Source: Nocardioides sp. S5 (GTDB lineage Bacteria; Actinomycetota; Actinomycetes; Propionibacteriales; Nocardioidaceae). Taken from it: a stretch of 64,000 nt of DNA. The notes below the pieces were generated by a model. That model had not been told where the DNA came from, ran no database searches, and worked only from the letters and a program-made list of their open reading frames with translations. The stretch is from positions 1,550,001-1,614,000 of the forward strand of contig NZ_CP022296.1 of assembly GCF_017310035.1 (NCBI RefSeq), read 5' to 3'. Position 1 is the stretch's first letter; each line of letters starts with the position of its first letter. Made by a program: the position numbers and the translations under genes. This document shows positions 24,900 through 35,877 of the stretch, in pieces.

Positions 24900-25634
24900 T
24901 CAGCTCATCGTCAACGTGTGCCCGGTGATCCGCGCCGCCGAGCTGCTGGCGAGGAACAGCACGGCGTCCGCGACCGCGCTGTCGGTCGCTGACCGGGGGT
25001 CACGCACGAGTGTGCCGCCTGCGACCCGGCTGCCGGCGGAGACGACCGGGCGGGGGGCGAACTGGCGGGGCAGGACCGGGCGGGGGGAGCGGGCGACGGA
25101 GTTGACCCGCACCCCGAGCCCGGCCCAGTTGTCCGCGGCGCGGGCCGTCGAGGCGACGAGCTCGGCGTGGGCCGTCTCGGGCGACTGCGAGAGCTCCAGC
25201 CAGGTGCGTACGGCGCCGGTGTTGACCACGCACCCACCGCCGAGCGCCGGGCTCTGGCCGAGCTTGAGCCGCAGCCGCGTGGTGAGGAAGGTGGGCCCCA
25301 GCAGGCCCGAGCGGGCCGCCTCGGCGATGAAGTCGTGCTCACCGGCCGGCAGGCCGTGGGGGAGGTTGCAGGTGGCTGCCAGCACGAGCACGTCGATGTG
25401 GTCGATGCTCGCCGCGAGGTGGTCGATGGAGTCCTGGCGGGCCAGGTTGACCGACTCGTAGTCGAACGCCGAGAGGTCGGAGTCGTAGAGCGAGCGCAGC
25501 ATCATCGTGCCGGTCACCGTCACCGACGCGCCGCACGAGGCGAAGGACGACGCGATCGCGTGGCCCTCGCCGCGCGTGCCGCCCACGACCAGGACCTGGT
25601 AGCCGGCGAAGTCGTAGGACCCCGATGTCGTCAT
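24900..25634 (-). CDS. SDR-like protein without the catalytic Tyr-Lys pair
   Basis: 244 residues with the short-chain dehydrogenase fold: cofactor loop VLVVGGTRGEGHAIASSFASCG (a variant of T-G-x-x-x-G-I-G), a VLVLAAT strand in place of N-A-G, and the C-terminal VADAVLFLASSSAARITGHTLTM. Where Y-x-x-x-K should stand the sequence runs SPETAHAELVASTARAA, with neither Tyr nor Lys; the usual Ser is replaced in the VVNTGAVRTW stretch. It may bind NAD(P) or act as a regulator rather than an enzyme. Start ATG at 25634 with GGGAGGGA upstream. No clear operon partner. Confidence 0.75.
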   Translation of the reverse strand: MTTSGSYDFAGYQVLVVGGTRGEGHAIASSFASCGASVTVTGTMMLRSLYDSDLSAFDYESVNLARQDSIDHLAASIDHIDVLVLAATCNLPHGLPAGEHDFIAEAARSGLLGPTFLTTRLRLKLGQSPALGGGCVVNTGAVRTWLELSQSPETAHAELVASTARAADNWAGLGVRVNSVARSPRPVLPRQFAPRPVVSAGSRVAGGTLVRDPRSATDSAVADAVLFLASSSAARITGHTLTMS

Positions 25635-25735
25635 TGAGTGGCGTCCCTCCCGTCGAACTCCGGGGAGTTTCTACCACGCGGCACCGGTGCGGTGACAGGC
25701 GAGCCGGTGCACGTCTCGGCCACGCTCCGGAGCCG

Positions 25736-26323
25736 TCAGGCCCCTTCCTTCCCAGCCATCACTTCACCCTCACGGATGGGGTCGGCGAGGTCCAGCCGAC
25801 CGCTCCGGACCGCCGCGAACGTCCAGAGCTTGTTGAACACGAACGACAGCGGCGTGACGAGCCCGATGACGATCAGCTGGGACCAGTAGAGCCGGTTGCG
25901 CAGCCCCGAGGAGTCGTCGAACACCTGGGTCGGCAGGCTCACGGGCGAGTGGGGATGCATCAGGAGGGTGAGGAGCGCCAGGCCCACCAGCTGGCCGCCG
26001 AAGCCGACCACCAGGAACGGCCAGTACTCCGACCACCAGCGCTGCGCCTTGCTGCTGCGGAAGGTCCAGGTGCGGTTGAGCTGGAAGTTCGACAGGTTCG
26101 CCACCAGGAAGGCGAGCGTGGAGTAGACGTGGTACCAGCGGATGTTGAAGCCGCTGGACCCGATGGCCACGACCGCGTCGTCGAAGTGCGGGCCCAGCCG
26201 GCGCAGCACCACGAGCGTCAGGAGGTTGACCAGCACGCCGGACGCACCGACCAGTCCGAAGCGCCCCAGCAGCCCGAAGTTGCGACCGTGGCGCGCCATC
26301 AGCGCGGCTCGCCGGGATCCCAT
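25736..26323 (-). CDS. GtrA family membrane protein
   Basis: 195 residues. Four hydrophobic helices (GRFGLVGASGVLVNLLTLVVL, STLAFLVANLSNFQLNRTWTF, LVVGFGGQLVGLALLTLLM, QLIVIGLVTPLSFVFNKLWTF) with the GtrA hallmarks N-F-x-L-N-R-x-W-T-F and F-x-x-N-K-L-W-T-F. Family members help flip lipid-linked sugars for cell-surface glycans. Basic N- and C-terminal ends face the cytoplasm. It is divergent from the thioredoxin-like gene with short leaderless-type promoters. Its sugar is unknown and no glycosyltransferase lies beside it. Confidence 0.88.
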   Translation of the reverse strand: MGSRRAALMARHGRNFGLLGRFGLVGASGVLVNLLTLVVLRRLGPHFDDAVVAIGSSGFNIRWYHVYSTLAFLVANLSNFQLNRTWTFRSSKAQRWWSEYWPFLVVGFGGQLVGLALLTLLMHPHSPVSLPTQVFDDSSGLRNRLYWSQLIVIGLVTPLSFVFNKLWTFAAVRSGRLDLADPIREGEVMAGKEGA

Positions 26324-26329
26324 GCGGCG

Positions 26330-26335
26330 AGGCTA
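26330..26335 (-). promoter_or_regulatory. -10 element for gtrA-like gene, leaderless type
   Basis: TAGCCT on the minus strand with 6 nt to the ATG at 26323. Confidence 0.45.
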
Positions 26336-26368
26336 CCGACCCGTGCCCGCGCCCGTGGCGTCTCTCCC

Positions 26369-26374
26369 TAGGAT
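26369..26374 (+). promoter_or_regulatory. -10 element for thioredoxin-like gene, leaderless type
   Basis: TAGGAT with 7 nt to the ATG at 26382. Confidence 0.45.
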
Positions 26375-26381
26375 TGTGTCC

Positions 26382-27308
26382 ATGACGCAGCAGCCGTTCA
26401 GCCGCCCAGGTGCCATCGACCTCTCCGGGCTGGGCAAGCCCGCCCCGCAGCCAGCCGCTCCCGGCGGCGCCCCGACCGGTACGCCGACCGGCGCCGCGTC
26501 GTCGTACAGCGTGGTCGTGGACGAGCAGAACTTCCAGGGGATGCTCGAGCAGTCGATGACCGCCCCGGTGCTGCTGGCCTTCTACTCCCGCACCCGCATG
26601 CCCGAGAGCGGGCAGCTCGCCGACGACCTCGCGACCGTGGTGGGCGAGCACGAGGGCCGCTTCCTGCTCGGCCTCGTCGACATCGACGCGGCGCCGCAGA
26701 TCGCCCAGGCGATGCAGATCCCCTCGATCCCGCTCGTGGTCGCCGTCGTCGACGGCCGCCCGATGCCGCTCCTGCAGGACCCGCTGCCGATCGAGGAGCT
26801 GCGCACCGCGCTGACCCAGGTCGCCCAGCAGCTCACCACCCAGGGCATCACGGGCCGACACCAGCCCCGCACCGGAGGTGCGCCCGCCGCCGAGGGCGAG
26901 GAGGAGGCCGTCGACCCCCGCTACGCCCCCGCCCAGGACGCGCTGGCTGCCGGTGACATCGACGCCGCGGTCGCGGAGTACCAGAAGCTCGTCGACGCCA
27001 ACCCGGCCGACGTCGAGGCCGCGGGCGGACTGGCGATGGCCAAGGTCATGCAGCGCACGCAGGGTGTCGACCTGGCCCAGGCGCGCGCGGCGGCTGCCGA
27101 GGCGCCGGACGACGTGGACGCCCAGACGATGGTCGCCGACCTCGACATGCTCGGCGGGCACGTCGAGGACGCCTTCACCCGGCTGGTGAACCTGGTCGCC
27201 CGCACGAGCGACAAGGACCGCGAGCGGGCTCGCGACCACCTGCTCGGGCTGTTCGCCGCGGTCGGCAACGACGACCCGCGCGTGCTGGCGGGCCGTCGCA
27301 ACCTGGCT

Positions 27309-27323
<15 letters not shown>
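26382..27323 (+). CDS. Thioredoxin-fold/TPR co-chaperone (YbbN/CnoX-like)
   Basis: 313 residues: a Pro/Ala-rich N-terminus (1-40), a thioredoxin fold (about 42-150: VVVDEQNFQGMLEQSMTAPVLLAFYS, then IPSIPLVVAVVDGRP with the cis-Pro), and a C-terminal TPR-like part (about 185-313: ALAAGDIDAAVAEYQKLVDANP). The redox site W-C-x-x-C is replaced by YSRTRMPES, so it cannot work as a disulfide oxidoreductase. YbbN/CnoX proteins hold unfolded clients and hand them to chaperonins; that role is inferred. Its stop overlaps the convergent ppdK gene by 15 bp. Confidence 0.85.
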
Positions 27324-30002
<2,679 letters not shown>

Positions 30003-30016
30003 GCAGGCATCCTGCC

Positions 30017-31039
30017 TCAGCGACCGGACTCCGTATACGGCCCCTGGCCACCGACCGCGGCCCGGACGCGTCGCGCGGTGAAGTCGGCGGCGAGCTCGTC
30101 GACCTCGTCGAGGGTGCAGAAGCGGACGTCGCGGATCTCTCGCTCCTGCATGACGACGTCGGCCAGGGCCGAGGGGGGCAGCGTGCCGCCGTCGAAGACG
30201 AGGCAGACGGCGTCGTCCCAGCCACCCCACGGCGGCAGCCAGTCCGTGAGCAGGAGGCCGCGCGGCTCGATCGTGAGTCCGAGCTCCTCCTCGACCTCGC
30301 GCTGCACGGCCACCTGCGGCGACTCGCCCACCTCCACGACACCGCCGGGCAGGTCCCAGTCGCGCTTGTAGGTCAGCTGGCACAGCAGCACGCGGTCGTC
30401 GGTGTCGCGCACCAGCATCTGCGAGATGGCGCGCTTGCGGGGGAGGAACGAGTTGAGGAGGGCCCGGAAGCTCTCCGGGTCGCTCAGCGGCGGATCGGTG
30501 GCCAGGCGCGCGAAGACGGCGTACGAGGTCGCGTCGGGGCGGTCGCCCATGCCCGGGCTGACGCGCTGCAGCCCCTCGAGGCGCAGGCCTGCGCGGGTCG
30601 CCACCCGCCTGCTGCGATCGTTGCGGGGGTCGATGCGGGCCTCGACCCGCTGCAGGCCCCACCCCCCCTGCTCGGGGTCGGCGAAGGCCCAGTCCACCAG
30701 GACCCGTACGGCCCGCGCAGCGTGGCCCCGGCCCCGGTGGCCGGCATACAGGGTCCAGCTCAGCCCGGCCCCCGCGCTGCCGTCCCGGGTCAGCTCCACG
30801 CTGCCGACCAGCCGGTCGTCGTGCTCGATGGCGAAGGACGCCTGCGCGCCGGCCCGGTAGCGCTCACGCCAGCGTGAGATCGCCGCCAGGTGCGACTGCT
30901 CGGTGACATCGGCGGGGTCCCACCCGAACCAGAGGGCCATCTCGTCGTCGTGACCGGCCACGGCCTCGGCGACGTCGTCGTCGCGCCACGGCCTCAGGGT
31001 GATGGTCCCGTCAGTGAGCGTGGGCTGTTCGGCAGGCAC
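30017..31039 (-). CDS. GNAT acetyltransferase-Nudix hydrolase fusion
   Basis: 340 residues. Residues about 12-170 form a GNAT domain (ITLRPWRDDDVAEAV, SWTLYAGHRGRGHAARAVRVLVDWAF with the acetyl-CoA loop R-G-R-G-H-A, then IDPRNDRSRRVATRAGLRLEG) of the RimJ/RimL type. Residues about 185-330 form a Nudix domain with the box GGVVEVGESPQVAVQREV then EEELGL (G-x5-E-x7-R-E-x-x-E-E). Both sites look intact. Substrates are unknown; protein N-terminal or small-molecule acetylation and a nucleotide-type diphosphate are the family roles. The GTG start follows TAGGGT by 6 nt. Confidence 0.88.
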   Translation of the reverse strand: MPAEQPTLTDGTITLRPWRDDDVAEAVAGHDDEMALWFGWDPADVTEQSHLAAISRWRERYRAGAQASFAIEHDDRLVGSVELTRDGSAGAGLSWTLYAGHRGRGHAARAVRVLVDWAFADPEQGGWGLQRVEARIDPRNDRSRRVATRAGLRLEGLQRVSPGMGDRPDATSYAVFARLATDPPLSDPESFRALLNSFLPRKRAISQMLVRDTDDRVLLCQLTYKRDWDLPGGVVEVGESPQVAVQREVEEELGLTIEPRGLLLTDWLPPWGGWDDAVCLVFDGGTLPPSALADVVMQEREIRDVRFCTLDEVDELAADFTARRVRAAVGGQGPYTESGR

Positions 31040-31045
31040 GGGGCC

Positions 31046-31051
31046 ACCCTA
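31046..31051 (-). promoter_or_regulatory. -10 element for GNAT-Nudix gene, leaderless type
   Basis: TAGGGT on the minus strand with 6 nt to the GTG at 31039. Confidence 0.5.
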
Positions 31052-31100
31052 GCCAGAGCCCGGTCGGGGCCGTGAGGTGCAGGTGGCGGCGCGCGCCGGG

Positions 31101-32939
31101 TCAGCGCACCACGTCGAAGCGGGCCATCATCCCGTGGTCCTCGTGGTCGAGCATGTGGCAGTGGATCATGAAGGGTCCGGTGTGGTCGGCGAACCGGGCC
31201 GCGACGTCGACGTACTCGCCGGGGTCCAGCCGCCAGGTGTCCTCCAGTCCGCGCTCCCACGCAGGCGGTCGTGCGCCGTTGCGCGAGACGGTGCGCCACT
31301 GCTGAGCATGGATGTGCACGTAGTGCGTCATGTCGCTGGTGTTGCGCAGCCGCCAGCGTTCGACGCTGCCCAGCCGGGTGCGGTGGTCGCTGCGGGCCGG
31401 GTCGAACGGCTTGCCGTTGATCGCCCAGAAGGTGCCGTGGCGCTCGTCGCCCCCGATGTCGAAGGTCCAGGTCTTGGAGACCTCGGCCGGAGCGGTGACC
31501 AGGTCGGGGGAGGGGAGCCGGGCCGGGAGACGCGACCGGTCGCGCGCGGGCTCGCCGACGCGGAACTGCATCACCGGTGCTGCCCGGGACCCGGTGCCGC
31601 GTTCGTCGGCGGCAGGGACTGACTGCAGGACGACGTCCTGACCGGACTCCCCGGAGAAGTCGACGATCACGTCGGCACGCTGGGCCGGCCCGAGGTTGAC
31701 CTGCGTCCGGACGACCGGTGTCCGCAGGAAGCCGTTGCCCGTGCCGATCTGGACGAACGGGCGGCCGTCCGAGAGCGAGAGGTTGTAGGCCGAGAACGGC
31801 GCCGCGTTGAGGAGGCGCAACCGGTAGCGCGTCGCCGTCACCCAGTGGAACGGCGCGTAGCGACCGTTGACGAGCACGTGCGAGCCCACCGTGTGGTCGT
31901 CCGGGGGGCTGCCGGGGCCGGTGAACGCCATCGTGCCGTGGTGGCCCTGCATGGTCGGCCCCTGGGCGAAGGGGTCGGTCAGCTGGTTGCGCCGCGTGAA
32001 GGAGCGCTCGGAGATCATCAGCGGGAGGTCGCGGCGCCCCTTCGGGAGCCGGAGCCGACGCGAGGTGGCGTCCTCGACGATGAACATGCCCTGGAGTCCG
32101 CGCCAGTTGTTGCGCGTGGTCCGGTCCATGCGGTGGTCGTGGTAGAAGAAGAACGACGCCGGCTCCGGGTCACCACCGTAGGTCAACGGGTAGCGATAGG
32201 TCCGGGAGCGTCCTCGCCGGATGAGGTTGGTCGTCGGCTGGCCGTCCTCGCTGGCGGCGTGGTGGTCCCCGTGCAGGTGGGTCGTCAGCGCGCCCGCCTT
32301 CCTCGGGAGGCGGTGCACGAAGGTGACCCTGCTCTCGCGACCTGCGCGGCCCACGATGGTCGGGCCGGGATAGCTGCCGCCGTAGGTCCACATGGTCGTG
32401 CGGGGGCCGCGGGGCAGCATGCGCACCTTCGCCTGACGCATGACCAGGCGCACGTCGGCGCCGCGCACGACCCGCGGGACGACCAGCGGCTGCTCGAACG
32501 CCACCGGATCGGCTCCGACCTCGCCGCTCGAGTCCTCCACGACCAGGACACCACGCATGAAGGGATGGAAGCGGCAGTAGTAGTCGTAGCGACCGTTGGC
32601 CAGGGCTTCGACCCCGGTCACCGTCGCGGTGGTGCCGGCGGCGACCCGCACGTCGAACAGCGGCTCGCCCCGCACGTCCACTGCTGTGGACGTGACCGTG
32701 TGGTCGTAGGTGTCGAGGTTGACCACCGTCAGCGTGCCGCCGCCCCCGACCGTCACCGTCGCGGGCACGTACGTCGATCCGCGCGCCTCGATCACGAGCG
32801 TCGCCGAGCGCGGTGCAGCCGCCTGGGCGCCCGCCGGGGTGGAGAGCCCGGCGTCGCCGCCCGTGTCGAGTGCCGGCGCCAAGGCGGCCAGCACGAACGT
32901 CGTCACCAGCACTGCGATGGCGCGAGCTCTCCTCCTCAT
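31101..32939 (-). CDS. Secreted multicopper oxidase with N-terminal cupredoxin domain
   Basis: 612 residues with a signal peptide (MRRRARAIAVLVTTFVLAALAPAL). Residues about 50-135 form a plastocyanin-like domain with type 1 copper ligands (His in YDHTVTS; Cys, His and Met in YYCRFHPFMRG). The following three-domain oxidase has the four copper motifs HLHGDHH, FFYHDHRMD, HYVHIHAQQW and MIHCHMLDHEDHGMM. It therefore carries an extra type 1 site on top of the usual CotA/CueO plan, perhaps for electron entry. Likely substrates are Cu(I), Mn(II) or phenols. Divergent from a secreted cupredoxin-like gene. A GATAAT 7 nt before the ATG could be its -10. Confidence 0.93.
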   Translation of the reverse strand: MRRRARAIAVLVTTFVLAALAPALDTGGDAGLSTPAGAQAAAPRSATLVIEARGSTYVPATVTVGGGGTLTVVNLDTYDHTVTSTAVDVRGEPLFDVRVAAGTTATVTGVEALANGRYDYYCRFHPFMRGVLVVEDSSGEVGADPVAFEQPLVVPRVVRGADVRLVMRQAKVRMLPRGPRTTMWTYGGSYPGPTIVGRAGRESRVTFVHRLPRKAGALTTHLHGDHHAASEDGQPTTNLIRRGRSRTYRYPLTYGGDPEPASFFFYHDHRMDRTTRNNWRGLQGMFIVEDATSRRLRLPKGRRDLPLMISERSFTRRNQLTDPFAQGPTMQGHHGTMAFTGPGSPPDDHTVGSHVLVNGRYAPFHWVTATRYRLRLLNAAPFSAYNLSLSDGRPFVQIGTGNGFLRTPVVRTQVNLGPAQRADVIVDFSGESGQDVVLQSVPAADERGTGSRAAPVMQFRVGEPARDRSRLPARLPSPDLVTAPAEVSKTWTFDIGGDERHGTFWAINGKPFDPARSDHRTRLGSVERWRLRNTSDMTHYVHIHAQQWRTVSRNGARPPAWERGLEDTWRLDPGEYVDVAARFADHTGPFMIHCHMLDHEDHGMMARFDVVR

Positions 32940-32946
32940 CGCAGGA

Positions 32947-32952
32947 ATTATC
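32947..32952 (-). promoter_or_regulatory. -10 element for multicopper oxidase gene
   Basis: GATAAT on the minus strand with 7 nt to the ATG at 32939; five of six match TATAAT. No convincing -35 is visible at 16-18 nt. Confidence 0.45.
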
Positions 32953-33082
32953 CGCCGATCCGCGTCCCCCGCATCACGCCATTTGGTGATCTCGAACCAC
33001 CCCAGAATTGCTGATGACTGCCCTGGTGGATGCGTCGCACCATGGGCGTCCCATCACGTCACTCGTTCGGGGGTAGCACCAC

Positions 33083-33919
33083 ATGTTCACTCACTTGCGC
33101 ACAGGGGTGGCCCTGGTCTGCGGCGCAGCCATGGTCTCCGTGCCGGCACTGGTCACCTCGTCGGCATCCGCCATGACGACCGATCAGCAGGCCGGGCAGT
33201 CCCTCACCATCACCGTGGCCAAGGGGTCACTCAAGCTCCGGGGAGCAAACGGCCTTCGAGCCGGCCGCATCAAGCTCGCCGTGAAGGGCAAGCCCGCTCC
33301 TGTCAGCATCGTGTCCCTCGCCAGGGGCTACACCCTGCGGGAGCTGGCCAAGGACTACGCCGCGTCCAACAAGGGGGACATGAAGGCTTTGAAGCGAGCG
33401 ATCGCCAACACCACCTGGCACGGTGGCCTGATGACCGGCGGCACCGGCACCATCGTGCTGCCCCGGGCGGGCACGTACATCGCCCTGGTCATGGCCAACA
33501 AGATCATGGCGCCCACGACCTTCCGCGTCGGCGCGGTGAAGGCGTCGAAGGCGCCATCGGTCGACGCCACGATCACGGCGCGCAACGGCTTGGCGTGGGG
33601 CGGCGCGAGCCACCTGCCCGCGAAGGGCACGTTGAAGTTCAAGAACGCCGACGACCAGCCCCACTTCGCGCTGCTCCAGCAGGTGCAGGAGGGCACGACG
33701 ATGGAACAGGTCATGGAGGGTCTCCAGAGCGAGGAGGAGCCGGCGTGGCTGCTGCCGGGCTGGGCCCAGACCGACACGCTGAGCCCGGGTCGCCAGATGA
33801 CGATGGACTACGAGCTGCCGGTGGGGCAGTACGTCCTGCTCTGCTTCTTCCCGGACCCGAAGATGAAGGGCATGCCGCACGCGATGATGGGCATGGTCAA
33901 GATGATCCACGTCATGTGA
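33083..33919 (+). CDS. Secreted cupredoxin-like protein, Met/His-rich C-terminus
   Basis: 278 residues with a signal peptide (about 1-30, ending VTSSASA). The C-terminal half resembles a cupredoxin: a His in DDQPHFALLQQV (near 193), then GQYVLLCFFPDPKMKGMPHAMMGMVKM with Cys, Met and His in the copper-loop position and four further Met. The N-terminal half (about 40-150) has a second domain of unknown type. With the divergent multicopper oxidase it may form an extracytoplasmic copper pair, as copper chaperone or electron donor (inference). ATG at 33083; GGGGG lies 8-12 nt upstream. Confidence 0.72.
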   Translation: MFTHLRTGVALVCGAAMVSVPALVTSSASAMTTDQQAGQSLTITVAKGSLKLRGANGLRAGRIKLAVKGKPAPVSIVSLARGYTLRELAKDYAASNKGDMKALKRAIANTTWHGGLMTGGTGTIVLPRAGTYIALVMANKIMAPTTFRVGAVKASKAPSVDATITARNGLAWGGASHLPAKGTLKFKNADDQPHFALLQQVQEGTTMEQVMEGLQSEEEPAWLLPGWAQTDTLSPGRQMTMDYELPVGQYVLLCFFPDPKMKGMPHAMMGMVKMIHVM

Positions 33920-33941
33920 CGACCCGCCCCGTGAGCGGTCC

Positions 33942-33975
33942 CGGACCCGGAGGACGCCAGCGCCCTCCGGGTCCG
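33942..33975. terminator. Bidirectional terminator hairpin
   Basis: Perfect 12-bp stem (CGGACCCGGAGG with CCTCCGGGTCCG) and a 10-nt loop, lying between the convergent cupredoxin-like gene and glgB. There is no U-tract, as is common in high-GC genomes. Confidence 0.7.
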
Positions 33976-33981
33976 CCCCTG

Positions 33982-35877
33982 TCAGTCGTCCTTGCGGAAC
34001 CAGACCGTCGCGAGCGGCGGGACCACGATGTCGGCGTACGCCGGCTGGCCGTGGTGCTCGCCGGCGACCGCGGTGATCGAGCCGAGGTTGCCCACCCCGG
34101 AGCCGGAGTAGGACTCGGCGTCGGTGTTGAGCACCTCGGTCCACCGCCCGGAGTCCGGGAGCCCGAGGCGGTAGCCCTCGTGCGGGGTGCCGGCGAAGTT
34201 GGCCACGCAGACCAGGTCGGGGTGGCCGGGGGAGCGGCGTACGAACGAGAACGTGTTGCGCCCCGCGTCGTTGGCGTCGATCCACGCGAAGCCTGCGGGG
34301 TCGTTGTCGCGGCCCCACAGCGCGCCGGAGGCGGCGTACGTGGCATTCATGTCGCGGACCATGGCGTGCACGCCGGCGTGCTCGGGGTGCTCGAGGAGCC
34401 ACCAGTCGAGCTCGCGGCTCTCGGCCCACTCGGACTCCTGGCCGAACTCGCAGCCCATGAAGAGCAGCTGCTTGCCGGGGTGGGCCCACATGTAGGCGAG
34501 GTAGGCGCGCAGGTTGGCCAGCTGCTGCCAGCGGTCTCCCGGCATCTTGCGCAGCAGGGATCCCTTGCCGTGCACGACCTCGTCGTGGCTGATCGGCAGG
34601 ACGTAGTTCTCCGCGTAGGCGTAGACCAGCGAGAAGGTCATCTGGCCGTGGTGGTGGCTGCGGTAGAGCGGGTCCTGGGAGACGTAGTTGAGCGAGTCGT
34701 GCATCCAGCCCATGTTCCACTTGAAGCCGAAGCCCAGGCCGCCGTCGCTGGTGGGGCCGGTGACGCCCGGCCACGCGGTGGACTCCTCGGCGATCGTGAC
34801 GATGCCGGGGACGCGCTTGTAGACGGTGGCGTTCATCTCCTGGAGGAACTGCACGGCCTCGAGGTTCTCGCGGCCGCCGTGGACGTTGGGCGACCACTCG
34901 CCGTGCTCACGGGCGTAGTCGAGGTAGATCATCGAGGCGACGCCGTCCACGCGCAGGCCATCGGCGTGGTACTCCTCGAGCCAGTAGACCGCGTTGGCGT
35001 AGAGGAAGTTGCGGACCTCGTGGCGCCCGAAGTTGAAGATGTGCGAGCCCCACTCCTTGTGCCAGCCGCGCTGGGGGTTGGGGTCCTCGTAGAGCGGCGT
35101 GCCGTCGAAGCGGGCCAGGGCCCACTCGTCGGTGGCGAAGTGCCCGGGCACCCAGTCCAGGATGACACCGACGCCGGCCTGGTGCAGCCGGTCGATGAGC
35201 CGCTTGAGGCCGTCGGGGTCGCCGAAGCGGGCGTCGGGGGCGAAGTAGGACGTCACGTGGTAGCCCCACGAGCCGCCGAAGGGGTGCTGCATGACCGGCA
35301 TGAACTCGACGTGGGTGAAGCCGAGGTCGGAGACGTAGGGCACGAGCGCGTCGGCCAGCTGGTCCCAGGTGTAGATCTCGCCGGAGTAGTGCTTGCGCCA
35401 CGACGCGAGGTGCACCTCGTAGATCGACATCGCCTCGTCGACGGGCTGGCTGGTGCGCCGCGCCTCGAGCCACGCGTCGTCGTTCCACTCGTGCTGCGAG
35501 CGCCACACGACCGACGCCGAGCTCGGCGGCTTCTCGGCGTACTGGGCGAGCGGGTCGGCCCGGTCGCCCCACTGGCCGTCGGAGCCACGGAGGCGGTACT
35601 TGTACTGCGCACCCGAGCCGACACCCTCGACGTGGGCGTGCCACACGCCCGAGCCGTCGAGCTTCGTCATCGGATGGGCCGCGCCGTCCCAGCCGGCCCA
35701 CTCGCCGGCCACCTGGACCTCGAGCGCGTTGGGGGCCCAGACGCGGAAGGACGTGCCGGTGTCGGTCGCCTGGGCGCCGAGCACCTTCCACAGCTCCTCG
35801 TGGCGGCCCTCGCCGATGAGGTGGAGGTCGAGCTCTCCGGGGGCGTAGGTGCGGGTGGTGCCGTTCGGGTCGGTCAT
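33982..35877 (-). CDS. glgB: 1,4-alpha-glucan branching enzyme
   Basis: Makes alpha-1,6 branches in glycogen. 631 residues, GH13. An N-terminal CBM48 region (FRVWAPNALEVQVAGEWAGW) precedes the barrel with MSIYEVHLASWR, GLRVDGVASMIYLDY (nucleophile Asp), IAEESTAWPGV (acid/base Glu) and ISHDEVVHGKGSL (third carboxylate). Length is somewhat below that of enzymes with a second N-terminal domain. It is last in the glgE-treS-mak-glgB operon, and its ATG overlaps the mak stop as ATGA. In the GlgE pathway it branches the linear maltosyl polymers. Confidence 0.96.
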   Translation of the reverse strand: MTDPNGTTRTYAPGELDLHLIGEGRHEELWKVLGAQATDTGTSFRVWAPNALEVQVAGEWAGWDGAAHPMTKLDGSGVWHAHVEGVGSGAQYKYRLRGSDGQWGDRADPLAQYAEKPPSSASVVWRSQHEWNDDAWLEARRTSQPVDEAMSIYEVHLASWRKHYSGEIYTWDQLADALVPYVSDLGFTHVEFMPVMQHPFGGSWGYHVTSYFAPDARFGDPDGLKRLIDRLHQAGVGVILDWVPGHFATDEWALARFDGTPLYEDPNPQRGWHKEWGSHIFNFGRHEVRNFLYANAVYWLEEYHADGLRVDGVASMIYLDYAREHGEWSPNVHGGRENLEAVQFLQEMNATVYKRVPGIVTIAEESTAWPGVTGPTSDGGLGFGFKWNMGWMHDSLNYVSQDPLYRSHHHGQMTFSLVYAYAENYVLPISHDEVVHGKGSLLRKMPGDRWQQLANLRAYLAYMWAHPGKQLLFMGCEFGQESEWAESRELDWWLLEHPEHAGVHAMVRDMNATYAASGALWGRDNDPAGFAWIDANDAGRNTFSFVRRSPGHPDLVCVANFAGTPHEGYRLGLPDSGRWTEVLNTDAESYSGSGVGNLGSITAVAGEHHGQPAYADIVVPPLATVWFRKDD

